From Turnera subulata (lineage: Eukaryota; Streptophyta; Magnoliopsida; Malpighiales; Passifloraceae): DNA of 64,000 nt. Made by a program: the position numbers and the translations under genes. This document shows positions 1-9,742 of the stretch, piece by piece; position 1 is the first letter of the stretch, and each line of letters begins with the position of its first letter. The notes under the pieces are model-generated. The model worked only from the letters and a program-made list of their open reading frames with translations. It did not search any database and had not been told where the DNA came from. Where the stretch lies: positions 38,153 to 102,152 of the forward strand of contig JAKUCV010004737.1 in the NCBI GenBank assembly GCA_028386065.3, read 5' to 3'.

Positions 1-474
1 CTAATGGGGATTAAGAACGTCGTTCTTGATGAAACGATTGATATTGATCATGGTGTGGGATTGAGAGATAGTTCTTCCCTGGACCCTCATGAATTGTTCT
101 TCCTGGGACCCATGAGGCCATGAGTCATTTATTGTTTACCTCATGCGTATACGGAATGTGTTGAGGAAGCTTCTTATGCATGAAGACCTTTGATTATTAT
201 AATATTATATATATTATCCATGAAGACCTTGACAAGTAATTAGTCAATAACTTTTTACAATTTAATGAATTTATCTATGAAGATCCTTAATACAATTTGC
301 TTGTCAGCAAGAAAATAAATTAATACAGCTTGCTCGTAAAGTACAACAGGGAAAGAAGCATTCTTGGAGTAAAAATATATTTATACAGGAATAAGACTCA
401 TGAGAACATGAGATGTACATGGCATATATATATGTACTCCCTTCCTCCGTTAAAAAGTTTAAGGTTTTCTCAAC
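1..474. other. Left flank, no gene seen
   Basis: AT-rich sequence to the left of the retrotransposon. I find no convincing coding exon. The only direct structure is a short imperfect duplication of a GTTCTTCC-type motif around 70-110. Confidence 0.5.
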
Positions 475-479
475 ATACT
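475..479. repeat. Target-site duplication, left copy
   Basis: The five bases ATACT directly before the left LTR (which starts TGAAGCG) are repeated exactly at 8654-8658 after the right LTR. Five bp is the usual Ty3/gypsy integration footprint. Confidence 0.85.
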
Positions 480-901
480 TGAAGCGCCCCCGACCCGTAT
501 TTACCGTACACAGTAAACACGTGCCGGAACTGTGACGATCCAACCCAACATGACTCAGCATACAGTGTGTACAACAACAACTCGGCCCCATCGGCCCAAA
601 ATAACAAACATCAATAATAATAAAACCGGCCCAATGGCCCAACAACAATAATAATATGCACAGCGGAAGACTCTAACTCACATAAACACTGTAAACAACA
701 ATATGGCCCTACGGCCCAACGGCAAAATAAACAGCACAGCGGAAGACTTAACGACTCACAATGACTCTGTATGCAACCCATGATGCAACTAATGGATCCG
801 AGTCCTGTCCAAGGGATAACGTCGCAGCCTGTCTGGAATGCAATATACCTGAATCACAAATAACTCAACCTACGGGATGAAAGCCCGCAGGTAAACTAAC
901 C

Positions 902-919
902 AAGGTTCTCACGAACCTT
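902..919. repeat. Perfect short palindrome in the left LTR
   Basis: AAGGTTC-TCAC-GAACCTT: 7-bp arms and a 4-nt loop. It resembles in design, not in sequence, the hairpin series in the matching zone of the other LTR (6367-6728). Confidence 0.6.
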
Positions 920-1055
920 AAATACACACTGGTGATTCTAGACACGCTATTCCAATTTTATTATCAGGGCCCCTATCACAAGCTAAATGATGGCCGTCGC
1001 CTGGTAGTCAAGCTAGCTAGCCCGTGGACCCCGCCCTGTACCTCCACGTAAAACT

Positions 1056-1163
1056 GGCACAGACAGGGAGCAGACCCCAAGCACACTCTCCCCCAGCGCC
1101 TAAAAAATAATAATCGGTACAGACAGGGAGCAGACCACAAGCACACTCTCCCCCAGCACCATA
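1056..1163. repeat. 60-bp tandem repeat, two copies
   Basis: Two copies with a period of 60 bp, starting at 1056 and 1116. Each contains ACAGACAGGGAGCAGACC and a CACACTCTCCCCCAGC core, with a few substitutions between copies. It is found in this LTR only; the partner LTR has a different repeat here. Confidence 0.75.
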
Positions 1164-3400
1164 AATCAGACTACCATCTGGCTGTTCCACCATTTAACTG
1201 TGACTCACTAGATGTCTAAGTGTATTCCATTTTATTATTTCCTTTTTCCTCGACTAATTACTACATCTCTATCATCCATTCATTATCTCATTATCCCGAG
1301 CAGGCTCGCAGCCTCTCCGCTCGTCTGGATAATAACCAATATCAAACTGTCATCACATAATAGTACCCCCGGTACTCAACTCTCACAGTTCTACAGTCAA
1401 CAACTACAACAATCTTACTTATACCCACAATCCCAACATCAACGGCAACAATTATCAATCAAAATCATCTCAAAACAAATCATACACAGCCACAAATTAT
1501 CATACCAGCAACATCGAGCACAGTAAGCAAACAGCAACTTGATATCATGGGATGTAAATAAATATTTACTTAACCTCACCTTAGCCGATTACTCAACTCT
1601 GGAAACATCGGCCGGTCCAAAGCCGGTTCCACAGGAACTGCTCGATATCATAACCTATACAACAAAACAATGCATACTCATAAATGCACATATTCGGTAC
1701 TCTATGACGCCAAACTGCGTAATAACCCATCCCGGTTCTTATCTGATATTATTATCTCTTATCGAAAATAATTTTCCGAACGTATTTCTGAATATAATTT
1801 CGGTACCATATTTTAATTAAAACTCTTTTCAAAATATATTTTCACAAAATAACTATAATTTACAAAATAATAATTTCCAAAATTTTCTAGAAAAACATTA
1901 ACCTATTTATAATTTCTAGAAAATATTTATAGCATTTATCTTTTCTAAATATATATACAATTTAATTTCCAACAAAATATAATTACTTTAATTTACAAAA
2001 TACATATTCATATACATACACCAAAATCATAATTTCCAGACGAAATAGTATGCATACTAAATTTACAGAAATTATTTTCAAGGTATATATATATTTTCCT
2101 AATTAATAATAGTTTTTCAAAACAAAACTTAATTATTTATCAAAGTATATATATTTATATTTTCCTGAAAATACCATAATTAAATTGTCCATAATTTTAT
2201 CAAAATAAATATATAATTTTTTTTCCAAAATTAATTTCCAGAAAATATATATATATTGTTTTGTTAAATTAAAAATAAATAAATAAATCGGACTGGGCCG
2301 AACAAGACCAAGCCCAGACCAAGGCAGCAGGCCCGCCAAGGTCCGGCCCAGCACCTGCCCAACCCGAGCCCAGTTCAACCAAGCCCACAACCCAAAACAA
2401 ACACTGTGCAGGACCCGTCCAATCAAACGGGTCGGTTCTCAAACCCGTCGCTTACCTCGGGTTGCAGCGGCGGCGGCGCGACGACGAGACGCGAGGAAGG
2501 GAAGTGAGCTCACCAACGGAAGCGGCGGATGAAGGCGACTCCGTGGACAGTGGAACGGCGGCGCGAGGCGGCACGGCGGCTGAGAAGAGGCGCGGGTAGC
2601 TGGATCCGCGGGTCTGCACCTCGGGTCAACGCTCCTGGACGGCGCGTCTCACAGCGGCGTCGGGCGGAGGCGGCGGGGTTGGAATCGCGACGTGACGGCG
2701 AAGGCGATGGTGGCGTCGGTGCGGCGAGATGCGGCCCAGAACACTCCGGCGAGCACAGTAACCCGGAGGCGCCTGGGTGACGGACTGTTCACCATTTTTT
2801 TTCTTCTTTTTTTCGTATTTTCTTCTTTTTTTTCCTATTTTTCTGATTTCTTTTTTTTTCCTCTTTTTTTTCTATTTTTTTCTAATTTTCTGATTGGTTG
2901 TTCTCTTTTTTTTTATTGTTTTCTTCCTTTCCCTTTTTTTTTTCTTTTTCTTCTTCTTTTTTTTTCTTTTTCTCTCTTTTCTTTTTTTCTCTCCTTTTTC
3001 TCTCCTTTTTCTTTCTTCTCTTCTTCCTTTTTTTCTTCTTCTCTTCTGCCTTCTCCCGGTTCTGTTTCTTTTATAAACTGAAAATTTACTATTTAACATG
3101 TGAATTACAATAATTCAATTCGTCCTCATTACGGGCGAATCCGATCCGGACCAGAAAATAACCGATACCTCCTTAGTTATTTTCCGGTGTGATTTTCCGA
3201 GAAATTCCGGAACCCGAAAAATACCAACTTAGTTCCGAAAAATTCACGGGAAAATCACGAGCGCGGGAAAACCCTCGGTTTCGAAAAACGACTCCCGATT
3301 TACCTTGAATTAATTACCCAAGATTAATTCAACAGTAAATCACGGTAAATAGACTTTTACAGTCCGGTAAAAATCCAAAATTTTTACCCGGGCTGTTACA

Positions 3401-3440
3401 GACTACCCACCTTAAAAAAATTTCGTCCCCAAAATTCCGT
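3401..3440 (-). other. Polypurine-tract zone before the 3' LTR
   Basis: On the minus strand this reads GGGGACGAAA, a T run, then AAGGTGGGTAGTC directly before the LTR start TGTAACAGCCC. It resembles the conserved 3' end of plant chromovirus interiors, where the purine-rich stretch primes plus-strand DNA. The purine run is short and interrupted by T, so priming ability is uncertain. Confidence 0.5.
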
Positions 3441-3543
3441 CTTATCCGTGGGTCCTACCACGATAAGATTCTGGCACACTTTGCCAGGTATCCAACCTCA
3501 ACATGAGATACCGCTTATACCCTTAAGCGACATCTCATCCGCT

Positions 3544-3551
3544 TATAAATA
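3544..3551 (+). promoter_or_regulatory. TATA box for the first antisense frame
   Basis: TATAAATA lies 42 bp before the ATG at 3586, a spacing that fits a plant core promoter with a very short leader. It drives the strand opposite to the retrotransposon genome. Confidence 0.45.
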
Positions 3552-3585
3552 CCAAACCTCATGACTGGCATACTCACACACAGTC

Positions 3586-3963
3586 ATGGACTCTCCACTA
3601 AGATCAAGAACAACTTCTGACTCTGAGAACAACAGCTACATCGGCGGCACAGCTTTCCCGACAAGCTCCGATGATGAACCTCCAAAGAAGCGGTTCAAGA
3701 CCAACATCGTCGGCCTGCAGGAGCACATGGTCGTTTCCCCAAAACGACGGAAGAAGCGAGTCCCAAAGAAAGCTGATGATCGCAAGGGCAAGGCGGTAGC
3801 TGAGAGCAGCACACCGCAGCAGAAGTTAACGCAGCTGAACGTCTCCCTGAGGAAGATCAGCTCGGCGGTGGCACAAATTGAACTGGCGTGCATGGAACTA
3901 TTCCTGCACATGGAAAATGTAAAACAGCTTGTAAAAGACCTAGAGAAGCAAGTAACTCCATAG
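3586..3963 (+). CDS. Small basic coiled-coil protein in retrotransposon interior, unknown function
   Basis: A 125-codon frame, ATG to TAG, antisense to the LTR element. I do not recognise the protein. The N-terminal third is serine-rich and acidic (Ser-Asp-Asp-Glu near residue 28). Two clusters of basic residues follow (PPKKRFK near 32 and PKRRKKRVPKK near 52), which look like a bipartite nuclear import signal. Residues ~80-123 form a heptad-like amphipathic helix with regular Leu, Ile and Val, so a coiled coil is likely. A TATA box is 42 bp upstream and AATAAA lies at 4004-4009 just past the stop, so it has the layout of a small intronless gene. It could be a captured host fragment or an element-specific accessory protein. 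Codon-level evidence of selection is not available here. Confidence 0.5.
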   Translation: MDSPLRSRTTSDSENNSYIGGTAFPTSSDDEPPKKRFKTNIVGLQEHMVVSPKRRKKRVPKKADDRKGKAVAESSTPQQKLTQLNVSLRKISSAVAQIELACMELFLHMENVKQLVKDLEKQVTP

Positions 3964-4003
3964 AGAGTACTTCTTCTCCTGTTGTAATCCTTATTATGAA
4001 ATT

Positions 4004-4009
4004 AATAAA
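4004..4009 (+). terminator. Poly(A) signal after the first antisense frame
   Basis: AATAAA about 40 bp after the stop codon at 3963, within AATTAATAAATAAA-like sequence. Position and orientation fit a 3' end for the plus-strand transcript. Confidence 0.35.
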
Positions 4010-4678
4010 TAAATTCCTTTTTAAATCAAAAATTCTTGTGTTATGAAATCTCTTGTTAAATGGAAAATTAAATATCTCAAGTCAGAATAAAACTTAACAA
4101 TATAAATATAAAATCAACATAAAGAAATCAAAGATCAAACTCGTTTAACAAAATCAACACCAAAAGGAAATTAAAACCAAATATGCTCGTATCGGACGAA
4201 AACACCCTCGAACCAAGAAACGTGATACGCGCAACTAGCGGTGACGTCGGTTAACCTCGTGAAAAAGATACCCGCTAACTGGCAAGGCGATGTTCACGGG
4301 AACGTCCTGTGTCTCTCGAAGGACACGTTACCCACTTGTTCAAAAATTCCGCATGAGCCAAAACGTCTGTCAAGGCTCGTATCTCTCCACGATGTCCGAA
4401 CAGCTGTGAGCTTGTCGCACATGCGCTCTACTCGAGATACGGCCCCATCTGTCTAGCCTCAACGGTCACGGATGCAAGTGATAAAAGATGCAAGAAAATA
4501 TAGAAAGGCCATAAAATAAAAGACATGGTAGCCAGAGCGAAGAAAATCAAGAGATGGAAAAAGACTGAAAAACTCTGGCATGGGTCCGAAAACGCGTAAA
4601 GCATTAAATGCAAGCAACGGTAAAAATCAAAAGCAAGATCTTGAAAATCGAAAACAATAAACACGCTCCCCATAGGTG

Positions 4679-4686
4679 TATAAAAG
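4679..4686 (+). promoter_or_regulatory. TATA box for the second antisense frame
   Basis: TATAAAAG sits 115 bp before the ATG at 4794, in a GC-richer context than the surroundings. With the TATA box at 3544 it gives each plus-strand frame its own apparent core promoter. Confidence 0.4.
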
Positions 4687-4793
4687 AAGGAGCGGTGATG
4701 TGTAAATCATCAAAAGCATAAAAAGCAAACAAAACGCTCAGTAAAAACAAAAACACATCGCCCAACAACAGCATACCCACTCGTCCAAACACG

Positions 4794-5477
4794 ATGCCTG
4801 CTCCTTCATCAGTCTTCTTCGTCGAAGGTGCCAACCTTGGCAGGAGAAACCGTCTGGCGTACAGCATGGTCAATGAGCGTGCTGAAGAACTACCGAACGA
4901 GCTCGGCAGAATGCCACGCCTTGTTTTCGTCGACGAACTCTACTCGTCGCGATTCTTCGTCACTCCCATGGAAGAGGTGTTCTTCCTAGAGGACCATGGG
5001 ACACTAAGGACTTCCTACTACGGCTCAGCAAACTCCGTGATGTTCTTCATCTCGGATAGGCTTCAAGAGTTCAACCTGGAGTCCACTTGCCAGACTGTGG
5101 AGCAAGGCGCTTACTACCAGCTCGTAATGACAGCCCAGAGCATACCCAGAATGACTCGGCTACCTCCAACCTGGCCAAAGGTATGACTGCTGGTGTGGAA
5201 CTGCAGAGGAGTTGCAAGGCGTGCACAAGAGTTCTCACGCACTTTGAGGGACTTGAAGAACCAGTACAAGCCCAACATGGTTCTTCTGACGGAGACGCAG
5301 TGGCAACCACGGGACGACCACGGTCTGATTCCACTCCGATTCCCTCAAGCTAACCGGTTCGAGATTCCTGGTCAGCGCGACAGAGGCGGCATGTGTCTCT
5401 CTTGGAGCGACAGAGTCACAGTCAACGTCAACAGTGACGCAAACAGCTTTCGTGTCAACGTCGTTGCGAACCGTTAA
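4794..5477 (+). pseudogene. Plus-strand frame ending in a LINE-type endonuclease fragment, one in-frame TGA
   Basis: An ATG at 4794 opens a 130-codon frame closed by TGA at 5184-5186. The same frame stays open for another 97 codons to a TAA at 5475-5477. The part after the TGA begins LLVWNCRG and continues with a ...KPNMVLLTETQ segment. These are the Asn- and Glu-bearing motifs at the start of L1-type apurinic endonuclease domains. Only about the first third of such a domain is present, so it cannot be a complete nuclease. The part before the TGA is not recognised; it has a hydrophobic-acidic run near residues 55-75. The AAAG/GTATGA sequence around the TGA could also be a splice donor. I read this as a captured, decayed fragment rather than a working gene. 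Confidence 0.5.
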
Positions 5478-5855
5478 TTGTATTTTCTTTTTATAATTTA
5501 TCAAAAATCAATGTATTATTTCCCTTTTATAAAATATCATATAATATTTTCCTTTTTATAAAATATCAAATGTCAATGTACTATTTCCTTTTTTATAAAT
5601 TATCAATGTAATATTTCTATTCGCAATCAATATATTAATATTTCCCTTTGCATCAAAATATTAGCAATATTTATAATATTTGTATTTTCGCATATTATGG
5701 CATCATTTACCTCTTATGTGTATGTTCCGCGACAGCTGGCGTCCCTTGACTGGATCCATAATGCACTAACTATATGATGTAAAATAATAAACAACTGGAG
5801 CGAACTATGCAAACAAGGACACAAACACACAAAGACTGCCCAACAAGACCTAACG

Positions 5856-5870
5856 CCCGCTCCGCTACCA
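5856..5870 (-). other. Primer-binding site candidate
   Basis: Minus-strand TGGTAGCGGAGCGGG, 3 nt inside the end of the 5' LTR (element sense). It matches the initiator-Met tRNA primer motif TGGTATCAGAGC at 10 of 12 positions. This supports reading the element on the minus strand. Confidence 0.55.
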
Positions 5871-5873
5871 AAA

Positions 5874-8653
5874 TGAAACGCCCCGACCCGTATTTACCGT
5901 ACACAGTAAACACGTGCCGGAACTGTGACAACCCAACCCAAAATGACTCAGCATACAGTGTATAAAACAATAACTCGGCCCAACGGCCAAAATAGTGATA
6001 CGACATAAATAACAAATCTGGCCCATTGGCCCAATAATAATTAAAAACAGTGCACAGCGGAAGACTTAAATAACTCACTAACACTGTATGCGACACATGC
6101 AAACTATGGATCCAAGCCCGTCCAAGGGATAACGCTGCAGCCTGTCTGGAATGCACCAAACCTGTACATGAAACAACTCATCCTACGGGATGAAAGCCCG
6201 CAGGTGAGGGGTGAGTCCGAAGTGCTCACGACAATGGAAAGACGATCAATATGGACACTAAGAATTACTCAAGTCCAAAAACAACAGTCAAACCAAAAGA
6301 CTCAAATAAAACCAATTATCCAATTTTATCTTTCCGGGCCCCGTCACGGATAAGCTAGGGTCGTACCAGGTTATCAACCTGTTCCTGGTGCCAGATCAAA
6401 AAGAACCCGGGATCAACATCCCAATATCAAACTCAGGGATCAACATCCCAATCAAACCGGCATCAACATGCCCATCACAAGTAACCCAGATCATGGCACC
6501 ACAAAACAGTCACAAACCATCCGGTCGTACCTCTACTTACCACGTGACAATTATATACCGTCGTCAAAAACCAAACTCAGGGATCGACATCCCTAACCAA
6601 AATACCGAGGATCGACATCCTCATCACAGTTCATTATTAATCTGTTATACTTATTCCAAAAGACACAAAAAGTCGACACGGGATAAACATCCCAAAATAC
6701 CAAACAGGACATCGGGATAGACATCCCGAGCCAAAACACAACAAAAGCACAGCATCCAACAATGCAACAACACCAAATACAATAACCGAGTAATAAGGCA
6801 CATATTGAAGGAAATCCATCCTCACCTTGGCCGATTACTCAACTTCGGAAATAATGACCGGTACGACGCCGGCTCCTCGGGAAACTGCCCGATATCCGAA
6901 CCTATACAACAAGACCACATACACACACATAAATGCACATAAGAGTATGTCATGATGCCAGTTACGTAATATACCCATCCCGGTTCTCATCTTATATTAT
7001 TATCTTTTATCGAAAATAATTTTCCGAACGTATTTCCGAATATAATTTCGGTACCATACTTTAATTAAAATTATTTTCAAAATATATTTTCACAAAATAA
7101 CTATAATTTACAAAATAATAATTTCCAAAATTTTCTAGAAAAATATTAACCTATTTATAATTTCTAGAAAATATTTATAGCATTTATCTTTTCTAAATAT
7201 ATATACAATTTAATTTCCAACAAAATATAATTACTTTTAATTTACAAAATACATATTCATATACATACACCAAAATCATAATTTCCAGATGAAATAGTAT
7301 GCATACTAAATTTACAGAAATTATTTTCAAGGTATATATATATTTTCCTAATTAATAATAGTTTTTCAAAACAAAACTTAATTATTTATCAAAGTATATA
7401 TATTTATATTTTCCTGAAAATACCATAATTAAATTGTCCATAATTTTATCAAAATAAATATATAATTTTTTTTCCAAAATTAGTTTCCAGAAAATATATA
7501 TATATTGTTTTGTTAAATTAAAAATAAATAAATAAATCGGACTGGGCCGAACAAGACCAAGCCCAGACCAAGGCAGCAGGCCCGCCAAGGTCCGGCCCAG
7601 CACCTGCCCAACCCGAGCCCAGTTCAACCAAGCCCACAACCCAAAACAAACACTGTGCAGGACCCGTCCAATCAAACGGGTCGGTTCTCAAACCCGTCGC
7701 TTACCTCGGGTTGCAGCGGCGGCGGCGCGACGACGAGACGCGAGGAAGGGAAGTGAGCTCACCAACGGAAGCGGCGAATGAAGGCGACTCCGTGGACAGT
7801 GGAACGGCGGCGCGAGGCGGCACGGTGGCTGAGAAGAGGCGCGGGTAGCTGGATCCGCGGGTCTGCACCTCGGGTCAACGCTCCTGGACGGCGCGTCTCA
7901 CAGCGGCGTCGGGCGGAGGCGGCGGGGTTGGAATCGCGACGTGACGGCGAAGGCGATGGTGGCGTCGGTGCGGCGAGATGCGGCCCAGAACACTCCGGCG
8001 AGCACAGTAACCCGGAGGCGCCTGGGTGACAGACTGTTCACCATTTTTTTCTTTTTTTTCTTTTTTTCGTATTTTCTTCTTCTTTTTCCTATTTTTCTGA
8101 TTTCTTTTTTTTCCTCTTTTTTTTCTATTTTTTTCTAATTTTCTGATTGGTTGTTCTCTTTTTTTTATTGTTTTCTTCCTTTCCTTTTTTTTTCTTTTTC
8201 TTCTTCTTCTTTTTTTTTTCTTTTTCTCTCTTTTCTTTTTTTCTCTCCTTTTTCTCTCTTTTTTTTTTCTTCTCTTCTTCCTTTTTTTCTTCTTCTCTTC
8301 TGCCTTCTCCCGGTTCTGCTTCTTTTATAAACTGAAAATTTACTATTTAACATGTGAATTACAATAATTCAATTCGTCCTCATTACGGGCGAATCCGATC
8401 CGGACCAGAAAATAACCGATACCTCCTTAGTTATTTTCCGGTGTGATTTTCCGAGAAATTCCGGAACCCGAAAAATACCAACTTAGTTCCGAAAAATTCA
8501 CGGGAAAATCACGAGCGCGGAAAATCCTCGGTTTCGAAAAACGACTCCCGATTTACCTTGAATTAATTACCCAAGATTAATTCAACAGTAAATCACGGTA
8601 AATAGACTTTTACAGTCCGGTAAAAATCCAAAATTTTTACCCGGGCTGTTACA
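5874..8653 (-). repeat. 5' LTR (element sense)
   Basis: 2,780 bp, plus-strand TGAAACGCCCC to GGGCTGTTACA. It matches the left LTR very closely from about 6970 to its end and in the first ~90 bp, but the zone 6210-6830 is largely unrelated and carries its own hairpin repeat series. Overall length differs from the partner by 141 bp. Confidence 0.88.
6367..6728. repeat. Array of short palindromes with compensatory arm changes
   Basis: Seven copies of a 14-16 bp palindrome of the form arm-4 nt-arm: GGGATCAACATCCC at 6409 and 6436, GGCATCAACATGCC at 6459, GGGATCGACATCCC at 6580, GAGGATCGACATCCTC at 6607, GGGATAAACATCCC at 6680 and CGGGATAGACATCCCG at 6713. A related CAGGTT-ATC-AACCTG lies at 6367-6381. 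Arm bases change in matched pairs (GGG/CCC, GGC/GCC, GAGG/CCTC), so pairing is kept while sequence varies. The spacing is irregular (14-121 bp between copies). Confidence 0.75.
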
Positions 8654-8658
8654 ATACT
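8654..8658. repeat. Target-site duplication, right copy
   Basis: ATACT directly after the CA end of the right LTR, identical to 475-479. Confidence 0.85.
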
Positions 8659-9450
8659 AATATTATAATAAAAATATTCCAGATTTTGGAAACAACAATG
8701 ATATTTGACTATATTATTTTTCTTTTAAAAAATTATTTACAAGATCTTTTCATTTATATATTATTTAACGTAAGGGATATAATAAGAAACTAAACAATCA
8801 TTATGGTTTTAAAATTTTAAAACAATTCTTAATTTGAAATAAATAACAACTCCTAAAACAACTATTATTATGGAAGGGGGAGTATAAAACAAGTCATAAT
8901 ATTTTTGATGAAGCATGTGTCGAGTGAGAGTTCTAGTTTTGATTGGTGAGCCAAGCTTGTAAGATTGGAAATGGCATCCCATATGCAAAAAAATGAACCC
9001 AAACTATGTATTCGCCCTTCTAACTAGACTTATGCTGCATCTGTATTATTTGAATGATCAATTTTATATCTTTCTGTCAGAAAAAGAGTCTACTGTGTAT
9101 TAAAGGGAGTTATATGATATATGTTCCTAAAAAAAAAAAAGGAATTATATATATATATGGACTTGAACCTTTACTTGGTCAAGTCATGGGCATGAATCGA
9201 CACCTATTCGCCTAAATTTATCATAGAAACCGATATACAAACAATAGATATGTACCTACCATTAGAATGAGCTAAATACATAGGCTTCCATGTCTTACCG
9301 ACAAAAAAAAAAAAAGAGAGGCTTTCATTAGATCTATATATGAAAACAAAATTATCTTAATTTGCATAGAAATAAAATTTTTAAATTTGATATCAATCCT
9401 TACTATATATAATATGAAAAATGTCCTAAACACAAAGAACAACCACCGGG
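8659..9450. other. Spacer between the two large transposons, no gene seen
   Basis: AT-rich, with homopolymer A runs near 9130 and 9303 and no convincing exon, RNA gene or repeat. Confidence 0.5.
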
Positions 9451-9742
9451 GGACTAATGTCATGTTTGGTCCCTGTGTTGCCCTTTGAAATTGGATTTGG
9501 TCCCTGTGTTGAGATTCGATCGTTTTGCGTCCCTCTATTGCCTCCGTTTAACATGTTTTGGTCCGAGGTCCCGAAATCCGGCGAAGTCTGCTGACGTGGC
9601 AACTTTTCCGCAGCCACGTCAGCAAATTTGGGCCCACTTGTCAGAACCCATCTTCAAACCCAAATCCACCCACCCGTACCCGTTCGCTGACCCGACTCGA
9701 CCCATCCGATTTTCTGTGTCCCAAAAATACCCCTCCTCACAC
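9451..9742 (+). repeat. MULE left terminal inverted repeat
   Basis: Matches the reverse complement of 15924-16215 almost perfectly. An internal palindrome, GCTGACGTGGC (9590-9600) and GCCACGTCAGC (9613-9623), contains two ACGT-core elements of the kind bound by plant bZIP proteins. Confidence 0.88.

Larger units (their letters stand above)
480..3400 (-). repeat. 3' LTR (element sense)
   Basis: 2,921 bp. On the plus strand it runs from TGAAGCGCCCC to GGGCTGTTACA. From about 1720 to the end it is almost identical to 6970-8653, but 560-1700 differs strongly from the matching part of the other LTR. It contains a GC-rich block (2430-2790) followed by a ~270-nt almost pure pyrimidine tract (about 2790-3060; purine on the element's sense strand). 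Open frames in these low-complexity stretches are not genes. Confidence 0.88.
480..8653 (-). mobile_element. Non-autonomous Ty3/gypsy LTR retrotransposon (LARD-like)
   Basis: A complete element: two long direct repeats (480-3400 and 5874-8653), TG...CA ends, a perfect 5-bp duplication (ATACT) and an interior of about 2.47 kb. It reads on the minus strand. In that sense the LTR begins TGTAACAGCCCGGG, a primer-binding-like TGGTAGCGGAGCGGG follows the 5' LTR, and GGGGACGAAATTTTTTTAAGG lies just before the 3' LTR. That last motif is familiar from the 3' end of plant Tekay/Del chromovirus interiors, so a chromovirus origin is inferred. No gag, protease, reverse transcriptase, RNase H or integrase is visible, so it must borrow these from an autonomous relative. 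Large LTRs with a gene-poor interior fit the LARD class. The near-identity of the LTR halves at 1720-3400 and 6970-8653 suggests fairly recent insertion. Confidence 0.88.

Noticed and set aside
2133..2426. 97-aa minus-strand frame, repeated identically at 7382-7675
   Set aside because: It lies within the LTR pair and is identical because the LTRs are; composition is AT-run plus Pro/Gly-rich chance coding.
2529..3113. Arg- and Phe-rich plus-strand frames, repeated at 7778-8335
   Set aside because: They come from the GC-rich block and pyrimidine tract of the LTRs; low-complexity translation, no domain.
480..8653. CRISPR array or prokaryotic genes suggested by the repeated palindromes
   Set aside because: The host is clearly a plant; spacing is irregular and the repeats vary, so this is an LTR feature and not a CRISPR.
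9426..9617. 63-aa minus-strand frame beginning MAAEKLPRQQ
   Set aside because: Translation of the TIR; the inverted copy at 16049-16306 gives the same peptide.
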